Part shown: in pieces, positions 24,507-34,973 of the stretch
How positions within the stretch are numbered: the stretch's first letter is position 1
Layout of the letters: every line of letters starts with the position of its first letter
NCBI GenBank assembly: GCA_023053575.1
Contig: JAKZAP010000116.1
Coordinates: 1-64,000, forward strand
Source of the DNA: Branchinecta lynchi
Lineage: Eukaryota > Arthropoda > Branchiopoda > Anostraca > Branchinectidae
Length of the DNA: 64,000 nt
Direction of reading: 5' to 3'
Translations under genes and position numbers: made by a program
Notes under the pieces: model-generated
Seen by the model: only the letters and a program-made list of their open reading frames with translations
Databases searched by the model: none
What the model was told of the DNA's origin: nothing

Positions 24507-26786
24507 AAACCTTATGGGAAAAAGACAACCTTATGGGAAAACCAAAACAGTGGGAAAACAATACTTGTGGGGAAACAAACCTTGTGGGAAAACAAACCTT
24601 GTGGGAAAACTAACCTTGTGGGAAAACAAACCTTGCGGGAAAACGAACCTTGTGGGAAAACAAACCCTGCGGGAAAACCAACCTTGTGGGAAAACCAACC
24701 TTGTGGGGAAACAAACCTTTCGGGAAAACCAACCTTGTGGGAAAAAAAACCTTGTGGGAAAACAAACCTTGTGAGTAAACAAACATTGTGGGGAAACAAA
24801 CCTTGTGGGAAAACCAGCCTTGCGGGATAGCGAACCTTTTGGGAAAACCAACCTTATGGGGAAAACAACCCTGCGGGAAAACCAACCTTGTGGGAAAACC
24901 AACCTTGTGGGAAAACCAACCTTTTGGGAAAGCGAACCTTTTGGGAAAACCAACACAGTGGGAAAACAAACCTTGTGGGAAAACAAACCTTGTGGGGAAA
25001 CAAACCTTGCGGGAAAACTAACCTTGTGGGAAAACAAACCCTGCGGGAAAACCAACCTTGTGGGGAAACAAACCTTGTGGGAAAACCAACCTTGTGAGAA
25101 AACTAACGCTGTGGGAAAACCAACCTTGTGGGAAAACCAACCTAGAGGAAAAACAAATCTTGAGGGAAAACAAACCTTGTGGGAAAACAAACCTTGTGGG
25201 AAAGACAACCTTATGGGAAAACCAAAACAGTGGCAAAACAATACTTGTGGGGAAACAAACCTTGTGGGAAAACAAACCTTGTGGGAAAACTAACCTTGTG
25301 GGAAAACAAACCTTGCGGGAGAACGAATCTTGTGGGAAAACAAACCCTGCGGGAAAACCAACCTTGTGGGAAAACCAACCTTGTGGGAAAACCAACCTTG
25401 TGGGGAAACAAACCTTTCGGGAAAACGAACCTTGTGGGAAAAAAAACCTTGTGGGAAAACAAACCTTGTGGGAAAACAAACCTTGTGGGAAAACAAACCT
25501 TGTGAGAAAACAAACCTTGTGGGGAAACAAACCTAGTGGGAAAACCAACCTTGGGGGAAAACAAACCTTGTGGGAAAACAAACCTTGTGGGGAAACAAAC
25601 CTAGCGGGAAAACCAACCTTATGGGAAAACCAACCTTGCGGGAAAACCAACCTTGGGGGAAAACAAACCTTGTGGGTAAACAAACCTTGTGAGAAAACAA
25701 TCCTTGTGGGAAAACAAACCTTGTGGGGAAACAAACCTTGTGGGGAAACAAACCTTGTGGGAAAACTAACCTTGTGGGAAAACAAACCTTGCGGGAAAAC
25801 TAACCTTGTGGGAAAACAAACCCTGCGGGAAAACAAACCTTGTGGGAAAACCAACCTTGTGGGGAAACTAACCTTTCTGGAAAACCAACCTTGTGGCAAA
25901 ACAAACCTTGTGGGAAAACAAACCTTGTGGGAAAACAAACCTTGTGGGAAAACAAACCTTGTGAGAAAACAAACCTTGTGGGGAAACAAACCTAGTGGGA
26001 AAACAAACCTTGTGAGACAACAAACCTTGTGGGAAAACCAACCTTGCGGGAAAGCGAACCTTGCGGGAAAGCGAACCTCTCGGGAAAACCAACACAGTGG
26101 GAAAACAAACCTTGTGAGAAAACAATCCTTGTGGGAAAACAAACCTTCTGGGGAAACAAACCTTGTGGGGAAACAAACCTTGTGGGAAAACTAACCTTGT
26201 GGGAAAACAAACCTTGCGGGAAAACTAACCTTGTGGGAAAACAAACCCTGCGGGAAAACCAGCCTTGTGGGAAAACCAACCTGGTGGGGAAATAAACCTT
26301 TCGGGAAAACCAACCTTGTGGGAAAACAAACCTTGTGAGAAAACAAACATTGTGGGGAAACAAACCTTGTGGGAAAACCAGCCTTGCGGGATAGCGAACC
26401 TTTTGGGAAAACCAACCTTATGGGGAAAGCAACCCTGCGGGAAAACCAACCTTGTGGGAAAACCAACCTTGTGGGAAAACCAACCTTTTGGGAAAGCGAA
26501 CCTTTTAGGAAAACCAACACAGTGGGAAAACAAACCTTGTGGGAAAACAAACCTTGTGGGGAAACAAACCTTGCGGGAAAACTAACCTTGTGGGAAAACA
26601 AACCCTGCGGGAAAACCAACCTTGTGGGAAAACCAACCTTGTGGGGAAACAAACCTTTCGGGAAAACCAACCTTGTGGGAAAACAAACCTTGTGGGAAAA
26701 CAAACCTTGTGGGGAAACAAACCTTGTGGGAAAACCAACCTTGCGGGAAAGCGAACCTTTTGGGACAGCCAAACAAAACCAACACA
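24500..26786 (+). repeat. 17-bp satellite array, block P3
   Basis: Forward-orientation satellite with its own rare monomers: GGAAAAAGACAACC, AAACAATACTTGTGGGG, AACTAACGCTGTGGG, CCTAGAGGAAAAACAAATC. The same set recurs, inverted, in the long block M5. About 1.1 kb of it (25000-26097) is one arm of a large inverted repeat with 26787-27870. Confidence 0.95.
25000..26097. repeat. Inverted repeat D, left arm (~1.1 kb)
   Basis: Reverse complement matches 26787-27870. Paired positions sum to 52884 near the centre (GGCAAAAC at 25895 with GTTTTGCC ending at 26989) and to 52867 at the outer part, so the arms differ by one monomer. A 689-bp spacer (26098-26786) separates them. Confidence 0.85.
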
Positions 26787-26799
26787 CTGTGTTGGTTTT
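26775..26799. other. Strand-switch junction 9 (P to M)
   Basis: Perfect palindrome with 12-bp arms: AAAACCAACACA (26775-26786), a single C at 26787, then its reverse complement 26788-26799. It is preceded by the non-register sequence GGGACAGCCAAAC, which occurs nowhere else in the window. Confidence 0.92.
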
Positions 26800-27870
26800 C
26801 CCAAAAGGTTCGCTTTCCCGCAAGGTTCGCTTTCCCGCAAGGTTGGTTTTCCCACAAGGTTTGTTTTCTCACAAGGTTTGTTTTCCCACTAGGTTTGTTT
26901 CCCCACAAGGTTTGTTTTCTCACAAGGTTTGTTTTCCCACAAGGTTTGTTTTCCCACAAGGTTTGTTTTCCCACAAGGTTTGTTTTGCCACAAGGTTGGT
27001 TTTCCAGAAAGGTTTGTTTCCCCACAAGGTTGGTTTTCCCACAAGGTTTGTTTTCCCGCAGGGTTTGTTTTCCCACAAGGTTAGTTTTCCCGCAAGGTTT
27101 GTTTTCCCACAAGGTTAGTTTTCCCACAAGGTTTGTTTCCCCACAAGGTTTGTTTCCCCACAAGGTTTGTTTTCCCACAAGGATTGTTTTCTCACAAGGT
27201 TTGTTTACCCACAAGGTTTGTTTTCCCCCAAGGTTGGTTTTCCCGCAAGGTTGGTTTTCCCATAAGGTTGGTTTTCCGGCTAGGTTTGTTTCCCCACAAG
27301 GTTTGTTTTCCCACAAGGTTTGTTTTCCCCCAAGGTTGGTTTTCCCACTAGGTTTGTTTCCCCACAAGGTTTGTTTTCTCACAAGCTTCGTTTTCCCACA
27401 AGGTTTGTTTTCCCACAAGGTTTGTTTTCCCACAAGGTTTTTTTTCCCACAAGGTTGGTTTTCCCGAAAGGTTTGTTTCCCCACAAGGTTGGTTTTCCCA
27501 CAAGGTTGGTTTTCCCGCAGGGTTTGTTTTCCCACAAGGTTCGTTTTCCCGCAAGGTTTGTTTTCCCACAAGGTTAGTTTTCCCACAAGGTTTGTTTTCC
27601 CACAAGGATTGTTTCCCCACAAGTATTGTTTTCCCACTGTTTTGGTTTTCCCATAAGGTTGTCTTTCCCACAAGGTTTGTTTTCCCACAAGGTTTGTTTT
27701 CCCTCAAGATTTGTTTTTCCTCTGGGTTGGTTTTCCCACAAGGTTGGTTTTCCCACAGCGTTAGTTTTCTCACAAGGTTGGTTTTCCCACAAGGTTTGTT
27801 TCCCCACAAGGTTGGTTTTCCCGCAGGGTTTGTTTTCCCACAAGGTTAGTTTTCCCGCAAGGTTTGTTTT
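26787..27870. repeat. Inverted repeat D, right arm (~1.1 kb)
   Basis: Inverted copy of 25000-26097. Private differences are few: for example CCCACTAGG versus an extra CGGCTAGG near 27279, and the absence of one monomer relative to the left arm. Confidence 0.85.
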
Positions 27871-28550
27871 CCCACAAGGTTAGTTTTCCCACAAATTTTG
27901 TTTCCCCACAAGGTTTGTTTCCCCACAAGGTTTGTTTTCCCACAAGGATTGTTTTCTCACAAGGTTTGTTTTCCCACTGTCTTGGTTTTCCCAAAAGGTT
28001 CGCTTTCCCGCAAGGCTGGTTTTCCCACAAGGTTTGTTTCCCCACAATGTTTGTTTTCTCACAAGGTTTGTTTTCCCACAAGGTTGGTTTTCCCACAAGG
28101 TTGGTTTTCCCGAAAGGTTTGTTTCCCCACAAGGTTGGTTTTCCCACAAGGCTGGTTTTCCCGCAGGGTTTGTTTTCCCACAAGGTTAGTTTTCCCGCAA
28201 GGTTTGTTTTCCCACAAGGTTAGTTTTCCCACAAATTTTGTTTCCCCACAAGGTTTGTTTCCCCACAAGGTTTGTTTTCCCACAAGGATTGTTTTCTCAC
28301 AAGGTTTGTTTTCCCACTGTCTTGGTTTTCCCAAAAGGTTCGCTTTCCCGCAAGGCTGGTTTTCCCACAAGGTTTGTTTCCCCACAATGTTTGTTTTCCC
28401 ACTGTGTTGGTTTTCCCAAAAGGTTCGCTTTCCCAAAAGGTTGGTTTTCACACAAGGTTGGTTTTCCCACAAGGTTGGTTTTCCCGCAGGGTTGCTTTCC
28501 CCATAAGGTTGGTTTCCCCAAAAGGTTCGCTTTCCCGCAAGGCTGGTTTT
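27864..28550 (-). repeat. 340-bp tandem unit, two copies
   Basis: The stretch beginning CCCACAAATTTTGTTTCCCC (27890 and 28230) and its following monomers repeats after 340 bp (20 monomers). The CACTGTCTTGG variant follows in both copies (near 27975 and 28315). The second copy runs into the 289-bp unit. Confidence 0.82.
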
Positions 28551-28880
28551 CCCACAAGGTTTGTTTCCCCACAATGTTTGTTTTCTCACAAGGTTTGTTT
28601 TCCCACTGTCTTGGTTTTCCCAAAAGGTTCGCTTTCCCGCAAGGCTGGTTTTCCCACGAGGTTTGTTTCCCCACAATGTTTGTTTTCCCACTGTGTTGGT
28701 TTTCCCAAAAGGTTCGCTTTCCCAAAAGGTTGGTTTTCCCACAAGGTTGGTTTTCCCACAAGGTTGGTTTTCCCGCAGGGTTGCTTTCCCCATAAGGTTG
28801 GTTTCCCCAAAAGGTTCGCTTTCCCGCAAGGCTGGTTTTCCCACAAGGTTTGTTTCCCCACAATGTTTGTTTTCTCACAA
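28272..28880 (-). repeat. 289-bp tandem unit (17 monomers), two copies
   Basis: CACTGTCTTGG at 28315 and 28604, and CACAATGTTTG at 28572 and 28861, are exactly 289 bp apart, as are CACAATGTTTGTTTTCCCAC at 28389 and 28678. The copies differ by a few bases (GGTTTTCACAC near 28446 against GGTTTTCCCAC). Confidence 0.85.
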
Positions 28881-30069
28881 GGTTTGTTTTCCCACTGTGT
28901 TGGTTTTCCCAAAAGGTTCGCTTTCCCGCAAGGTTGGTCTTCCCACAAGTTTTGTTTTCCCAAAAGGTTGGTTTTCCCGAAAGGTTTGTTTCCCCACAAG
29001 GTTGGTTTTCCCACAAGGTTGGTTTTCCCGCAGGGTTTGTTTTCCCACAAGGTTAGTTTTCCCGCAAGGTTTGTTTCCCCACAAGGTTTGTTTTCCCACA
29101 AGGTTTGTTTTCCCACTGTGTTGGTTTTCCTAAAAGGTTCGCTTTCCCAAAAGGTTGGTTTTCCCACAAGGTTGGTTTTCCCACAAGGTTGGTTTTCCCG
29201 CAGGGTTGCTTTCCCCATAAGGTTGGTTTTCCCAAAAGGTTCGCTATCCCGCAAGGCTGGTTTTCCCACAAGGTTTGTTTCCCCACAATGTTTTTTTTCT
29301 CACAAGGTTTGTTTTCCCACAAGGTTGGTTTTCCCGAAAGGTTTATTTCCCCACAAGGTTGGTTTTCCCACAAGGCTGGTTTTCCCGCAGGGTTTGTTTT
29401 CCCACAAGGTTAGTTTTTCCACAAGGTTTGTTTCCCCACAAGGTTTGTTTCCCCACAAGGTTTGTTTTCCCACAAGGATTGTTTTCTCACAATGTTTGTT
29501 TTCCCACTGTGTTGGTTTTCCCGAGAGGTTCGCTTTCCCGCAAGGTTCGCTTTCCCGCAAGGTTGGTTTTCCCACAAGGTTTGTTTTCTCACAAGGTTTG
29601 TTTTCCCACTAGGTTTGTTTCCCAACAAGGTTTGTTTTCTCACAAGGTTTGTTTTCCCACAAGGTTTGTTTTCCCACAAGGTTTGTTTTCCCACAAGGTT
29701 TGTTTTGCCACAAGGTTGGTTTTCCAGAAAGGTTTGTTTCCCCACAAGGTTGGTTTTCCCACAAGGTTTGTTTTCCCGCAGGGTTTGTTTTCCCACAAGG
29801 TTAGTTTTCCCGCAAGGTTTGTTTTCCCACAAGGTTAGTTTTCCCACAAGGTTTGTTTCCCCACAAGGTTTGTTTCCCCACAAGGTTTGTTTTCCCACAA
29901 GGATTGTTTTCTCACAAGGTTTGTTTACCCACAAGGTTTGTTTTCCCCCAAGGTTGGTTTTCCCGCAAGGTTGGTTTTCCCATAAGGTTGGTTTTCCCGC
30001 TAGGTTTGTTTCCCCACAAGGTTTGTTTTCCCACAAGGTTTGTTTACCCCCAAGGTTGGTTTTCCCACT

Positions 30070-32218
30070 AGGTTTGTTTCCCCACAAGGTTTGTTTTCTC
30101 ACAAGGTTTGTTTTCCCACAAGGTTTGTTTCCCCACAAGTATTGTTTTGCCACTGTTTTGGTTTTCCCATAAGGTTGTCTTTCCCACAAGGTTTGTTTTC
30201 CCACAAGGTTTGTTTTCCCTCAAGATTTGTTTTTCCTCTAGGTTGGTTTTCCCACAAGGTTTGTTTTCCCACAGCGTTAGTTTTCTCACAAGGTTGGTTT
30301 TCCCACAAGGTTTGTTTCCCCACAAGGTTGGTTTTCCCGCAGGGTTTGTTTTCCCACAAGGTTAGTTTTCCCGCAAGGTTTGTTTCCCCACAAGGTTTGT
30401 TTTCCCACAAGGTTTGTTTTCCCACTGTGTTGGTTTTCCCAAAAGGTTCGCTTTCCCAAAAGGTTGGTTTTCCCACAAGGTTGGTTCTCCCACAAGGTTG
30501 GTTTTCCCGCAGGGTTGCTTTCCCCATAAGGTAGGTTTCCCCAAAAGGTTCGCTTTCCCGCAAGGCTGGTTTTCCCACAAGGTTTGTTTCCCCACAATGT
30601 TTGTTTTCTCACAAGGTTTGTTTTCCCACAAGGTTGGTTTTCCCACAAGGTTGGTTTTCCCGAAAGGTTTGTTTCCCCACAAGGTTGGTTTTCCCACAAG
30701 GCTGGTTTTCCCGCAGGGTTTGTTTTCCCACAAGGTTAGTTTTCCCGCAAGGTTTGTTTTCCCACAAGGTTAGTTTTCCCACAAGGTTTGTTTCCCCACA
30801 AGGTTTGTTTCCCCACAAGGTTTTTTTTCCCACAAGGATTGTTTTCTCACAAGGTTTGTTTTCCCACTGTCTTGGTTTTCCCAAAAGGTTCGCTTTCCCG
30901 CAAGGCTGGTTTTCCCACAAGGTTTGTTTCCCCACAATGTTTGTTTTCTCACAAGGTTTGTTTTTCCACAAGGTTGGTTTTCCCGAAAGGTTTGTTTCCC
31001 CACAAGGTTGGTTTTCCCACAAGGTTGGTTTTCCCACAAGGTTGGTTTTCCCACAAGGTTGGTTTTCCCGCAGGGTTGCTTTCCCCATAAGGTTGGTTTT
31101 CCCACAAGGTTTGTTTTCCCGCAGGGTTTGTTTTCCCACAAGGTTAGTTTTCCCGCAAGGTTTGTTTCCCCACAAGGTTTGTTTTCCCACAAGGTTTGTT
31201 TTCCCACTGTGTTGGTTTTCCCAAAAGGTTCGCTTTCCCACAAGGTTGGTTTTCCCACAAGGTTGGTTTTCCCACAAGGTTGGTTTTCCCGCAGGGTTGC
31301 TTTCCCCATAAGGTTGGTTTTCCCACAAGGTTTGTTTTCCCGCAGGGTTTGTTTTCCCACAAGGTTAGTTTTCCCGCAAGGTTTGTTTTCCCACAAGGTT
31401 TGTTTTGCCACAAGGTTGGTTTTCCAGAAAGGTTTGTTTCCCCACAAGGTTGGTTTTCCCACAAGGTTTGTTTTCCCGCAGGGTTTGTTTTCCCACAAGG
31501 TTAGTTTTCCCGCAAGGTTTGTTTTCCCACAAGGTTTGTTTTCCCACTGTGTTGGTTTTCCCAAAAGGTTCGCTTTCCCACAAGGTTGGTTTTCCCACAA
31601 GGTTGGTTTTCCCACAAGGTTGGTTTTCCCGCAGGGTTGCTTTCCCCATAAGGTTGGTTTTCCCACAAGGTTTGTTTTCCCGCAGGGTTTGTTTTCCCAC
31701 AAGGTTAGTTTTCCCGCAAGGTTTGTTTCCCCACAAGGTTTGTTTCCCCACAAGGTTTGTTTTCCCACAATGATTGTTTTCTCACAAGGTTTGTTTTCCC
31801 ACTGTGTTGGTTTTCCCAAAAGGTTCGCTTTCCCGCAAGGTTGGTTTTCCCCCAACGTTGGTTTTCCCGCAGGGTTTGTTTTCCCACAAGGTTAGTTTTC
31901 CCGCAAGGTTTGTTTTCCCACAAGGTTTGTTTTCCCACTGTGTTGGTTTTCCCAAAAGTTTCGCTTTCCCACAAGGTTGGTTTTCCCACAAGGTTGGTTT
32001 TCCCACAAGGTTGGTTTTCCCGCAGGGTTGCTTTCCCCATAAGGTTGGTTTTCCCACAAGTTTTGTTTTCCCGCAGGGTTTGTTTTCCCACAAGGTTAGT
32101 TTTCCCGCAAGGTTTGTTTTCCCACAAGGTTAGTTTTCCCCCAAGGTTTGTTTCCCCACAAGGTTTGTTTCCCCACAAGGTTTGTTTTCCCACAAGGATT
32201 GTTTTCTCACAAGGTTTG
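30070..32218. repeat. Source segment of inverted duplication F (large part)
   Basis: Reverse complement of this 2.15-kb stretch is found at 59409-61557; paired coordinates sum to 91627 throughout. Internally it has two 340-bp-spaced units (CCCACTGTGTTGG near 31205 and 31545). I saw two differences between the copies: AAAAGTTTCGC near 31955, which is AAAAGGTTCGC in register in the other copy, and GGTTTG versus GGTTGG near 30258. Confidence 0.9.
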
Positions 32219-32860
32219 TTTTCCCACTGTGTTGGTTTTCCCAAAAGGTTCGCTTTCCCGCAAGGTTGGTTTTCCCCCAAGGTTGGTTTTCCCGCAGGGT
32301 TTGTTTTCCCACAAGGTTAGTTTTCCCGCAAGGTTTGTTTCCCCAAAAGGTTTGTTTTCCCACAAGGTTTGTTTTCCCACTGTGTTGGTTTTCCCAAAAG
32401 GTTCGCTTTCCCACAAGGTTGGTTTTCCCACAAGGTTGGTTTTCCCACAAGGCTAGTTTTCCCACAAGGTTTGTTTCTTCACAAGGTTTGTTTCCCCACA
32501 AGGTTTGTTTTCCCACAAGGATTGTTTTCTCACAAGGTTTGTTTTCCCACTGTGTTGGTTTTCCCAAAAGGTTCGCTTTCCCGCAAGGTTTGTTTTCCCA
32601 CAAGGTTAGTTTTCCCACAAGGTTTGTTTCCCCACAAGGTTTGTTTCCCCACAAGGTTTGTTTTCCCACAAGTATTGTTTTCTCACAAGGTTTGTTTTCC
32701 CACTGTTTTGGTTTTCCCAAAAGGTTCGCTTTCCCGCAAGGTTGGTTTTCCCACAAGGTTGGTTTTCCCGCAGGGTTTGTTTCCCCATAAGGTTGGTTTT
32801 CCCACAAGGTTTGTTTTCTCACAAGGTTTGTTTTCCCACAAGGTTTGTTTCCCCCCAAGG
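30601..32860 (-). repeat. Segment related to 36507-38190 (2.3 kb versus 1.7 kb)
   Basis: The left part aligns to 36507 onward at an offset of 5906 bp. The right part (31700-32860) aligns to about 37028-38190 at 5328 bp. The 578-bp difference is extra copies of the 340-bp-type unit here. The same sequence also occurs in duplication E copy 2 (46.8-48.5 kb). Confidence 0.8.
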
Positions 32861-33299
32861 TTTGTTTTCCCACAAGGATTGTTTTCTCACAAGGTTTGAT
32901 TTCCCACTAGGTTTGTTTCCCCACAAGGTTTGTTTTCCCACATGGTTTCTTTTCCCCCAAGGTTGGTTTTCCCGCAAGGTTGGTTTTCCCACAAGGTTTT
33001 TTTCCCACTGTGTTGGTTTTCCCAAAAGGTTCGCTTTCCCGCAAGGTTGGTTTTCCCACAAAGTTGGTTTTCCCGCAGGGTTTGTTTCCCCATAAGGTAG
33101 GTTTCCCCAAAAGGTTCGCTTTCCCGCAAGGCTGGTTTTCCCACAAGGTTTGTTTCCCCACAATGTTTGTTTTCTCACAAGGTTTGTTTTCCCACAAGGT
33201 TGGTTTTCCCACAAGGTTGGTTTTCCCGAAAGGTTTGTTTCCCCACAAGGTTGGTTTTCCCACAAGGCTGGTTTTCCCACAAGGTTTGTTTCCCCAAAA

Positions 33300-34150
33300 G
33301 GTTTTTTTTCCCACAAGGATTGTTTTCTCACAAGGTTTGTTTTCCCACTGTCTTGGTTTTCCCAAAAGGTTCGCTTTCCCGCAAGGCTGGTTTTCCCACA
33401 AGGTTTGTTTCCCCACAATGTTTGTTTTCTCACAAGGTTTGTTTTTCCACAAGGTTGGTTTTCCCGAAAGGTTTGTTTCCCCACAAGGTTGGTTTTCCCA
33501 GAAGGCTGGTTTTCCCGCAGGGTTTGTTTTCCCAGAAGGTTAGTTTTCCCGCAAGGTTTGTTTTCAGACAAGGTTAGTTTTCCCACAAGGTTTGTTTCCC
33601 CACAAGGTTTGTTTCCCCACAAGGTTTGTTTTCCCACAAGGATTGTTTTCTCACAAGGTTTGTTTTCCCACTGTGTTGATTTTCCCAAGAGGTTCGCTTT
33701 CCCGCAAGGTTCGCTTTCCCGCAAGGTTGGTTTTCCCACAAGGTTTGTTTTCTCACAAGGTATGTTTTCCCACTAGGTTTGTTTCCCCACAAGGTTTGTT
33801 TTCTCACAAAGTTTGTTTTCCCACAAGGTTTGTTTTCCCACAAGGTTTGTTTTGCCACAAGGTTGGTTTTCCAGAAAGGTTTGTTTCCCCACAAGGTTGG
33901 TTTTCCCACAAGGTTTGTTTTCCCGCAGGGTTTGTTTTCCCACAAGGTTAGTTTTCCCGCAAGGTTTGTTTTCCCACAAGGTTTGTTTTCCCACTGTGTT
34001 GGTTTTCCCAAAAGGTTCGCTTTCCCACAAGGTTGGTTTTCCCACAAGGTTGGTTTTCCCACAAGGTTGGTTTTCCCGCAGGGTTGCTTTCCCCATAAGG
34101 TTGGTTTTCCCACAAGGTTTGTTTTCCCGCAGGGTTTGTTTTCCCACAAG
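33300..34150 (-). repeat. Segment duplicated at 57665-58515
   Basis: Offset 24365 bp. Shared rare monomers include CCCAGAAGGCTGG / CCCAGAAGGTTAG, CTCACAAGGTATG and CTCACAAAGTTTG. The match ends at an 18-bp monomer GGTTAGCTTTTCCCGC near 34151 in this copy. Confidence 0.82.
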
Positions 34151-34973
34151 GTTAGCTTTTCCCGCAAGGTTTGTTTCCCCACAAGGTTTGTTTCCCCACA
34201 AGGTTTGTTTTCCCACAATGATTGTTTTCTCACAAGGTTTGTTTTCCCACTGTTACCGCAGGGTTGCTTTCCCCATAAGGTTGGTTTTCCCACAAGATTT
34301 GTTTTCCCGCAGGGTTTGTTTTCCCACAAGGTTAGTTTTCCCGCAAGGTTTGTTTTCCCACAAGGTTTGTTTTGCCACAAGGTTGGTTTTCCAGAAAGGT
34401 TTGTTTTCCCACAAGGTTGGTTTTCCCACAAGGTTTGTTTTCCCGCAGGGTTTGTTTTCCCACAAGGTTAGTTTTCCCGCAAGGTTTGTTTTCCCACAAG
34501 GTTTGTTTTCCCACTGTGTTGGTTTTCCCAAAAGGTTCGCTTTCCCACAAGGTTGGTTTTCCCACAAGGTTGGTTTTCCCACAAGGTTGGTTTTACCGCA
34601 GGGTTGCTTTCCCCATAAGGTTGGTTTTCCCACAAGGTTTGTTTTCCCGCAGGGTTTGTTTTCCCACAAGGTTAGTTTTCCCGCAAGGTTTGTTTCCCCA
34701 CAAGGTTTGTTTCCCCACAAGGTTTGTTTTCCCACAATGATTGTTTTCTCACAAGGTTTGTTTTCCCACTGTGTTGGTTTTCCCAAAAGGTTCGCTTTCC
34801 CGCAAGGTTGGTTTTCCCCCAAGGTTGGTTTTCCCGCAGGGTTTGTTTTCCCACAAGGTTAGTTTTCCCGCAAGGTTTGTTTTCCCACAAGGTTTGTTTT
34901 CCCACTGTGTTGGTTTTCCCAAAAGGTTCGCTTTCCCACAAGGTTGGTTTTCCCACAAGGTTGGTTTTCCCAC

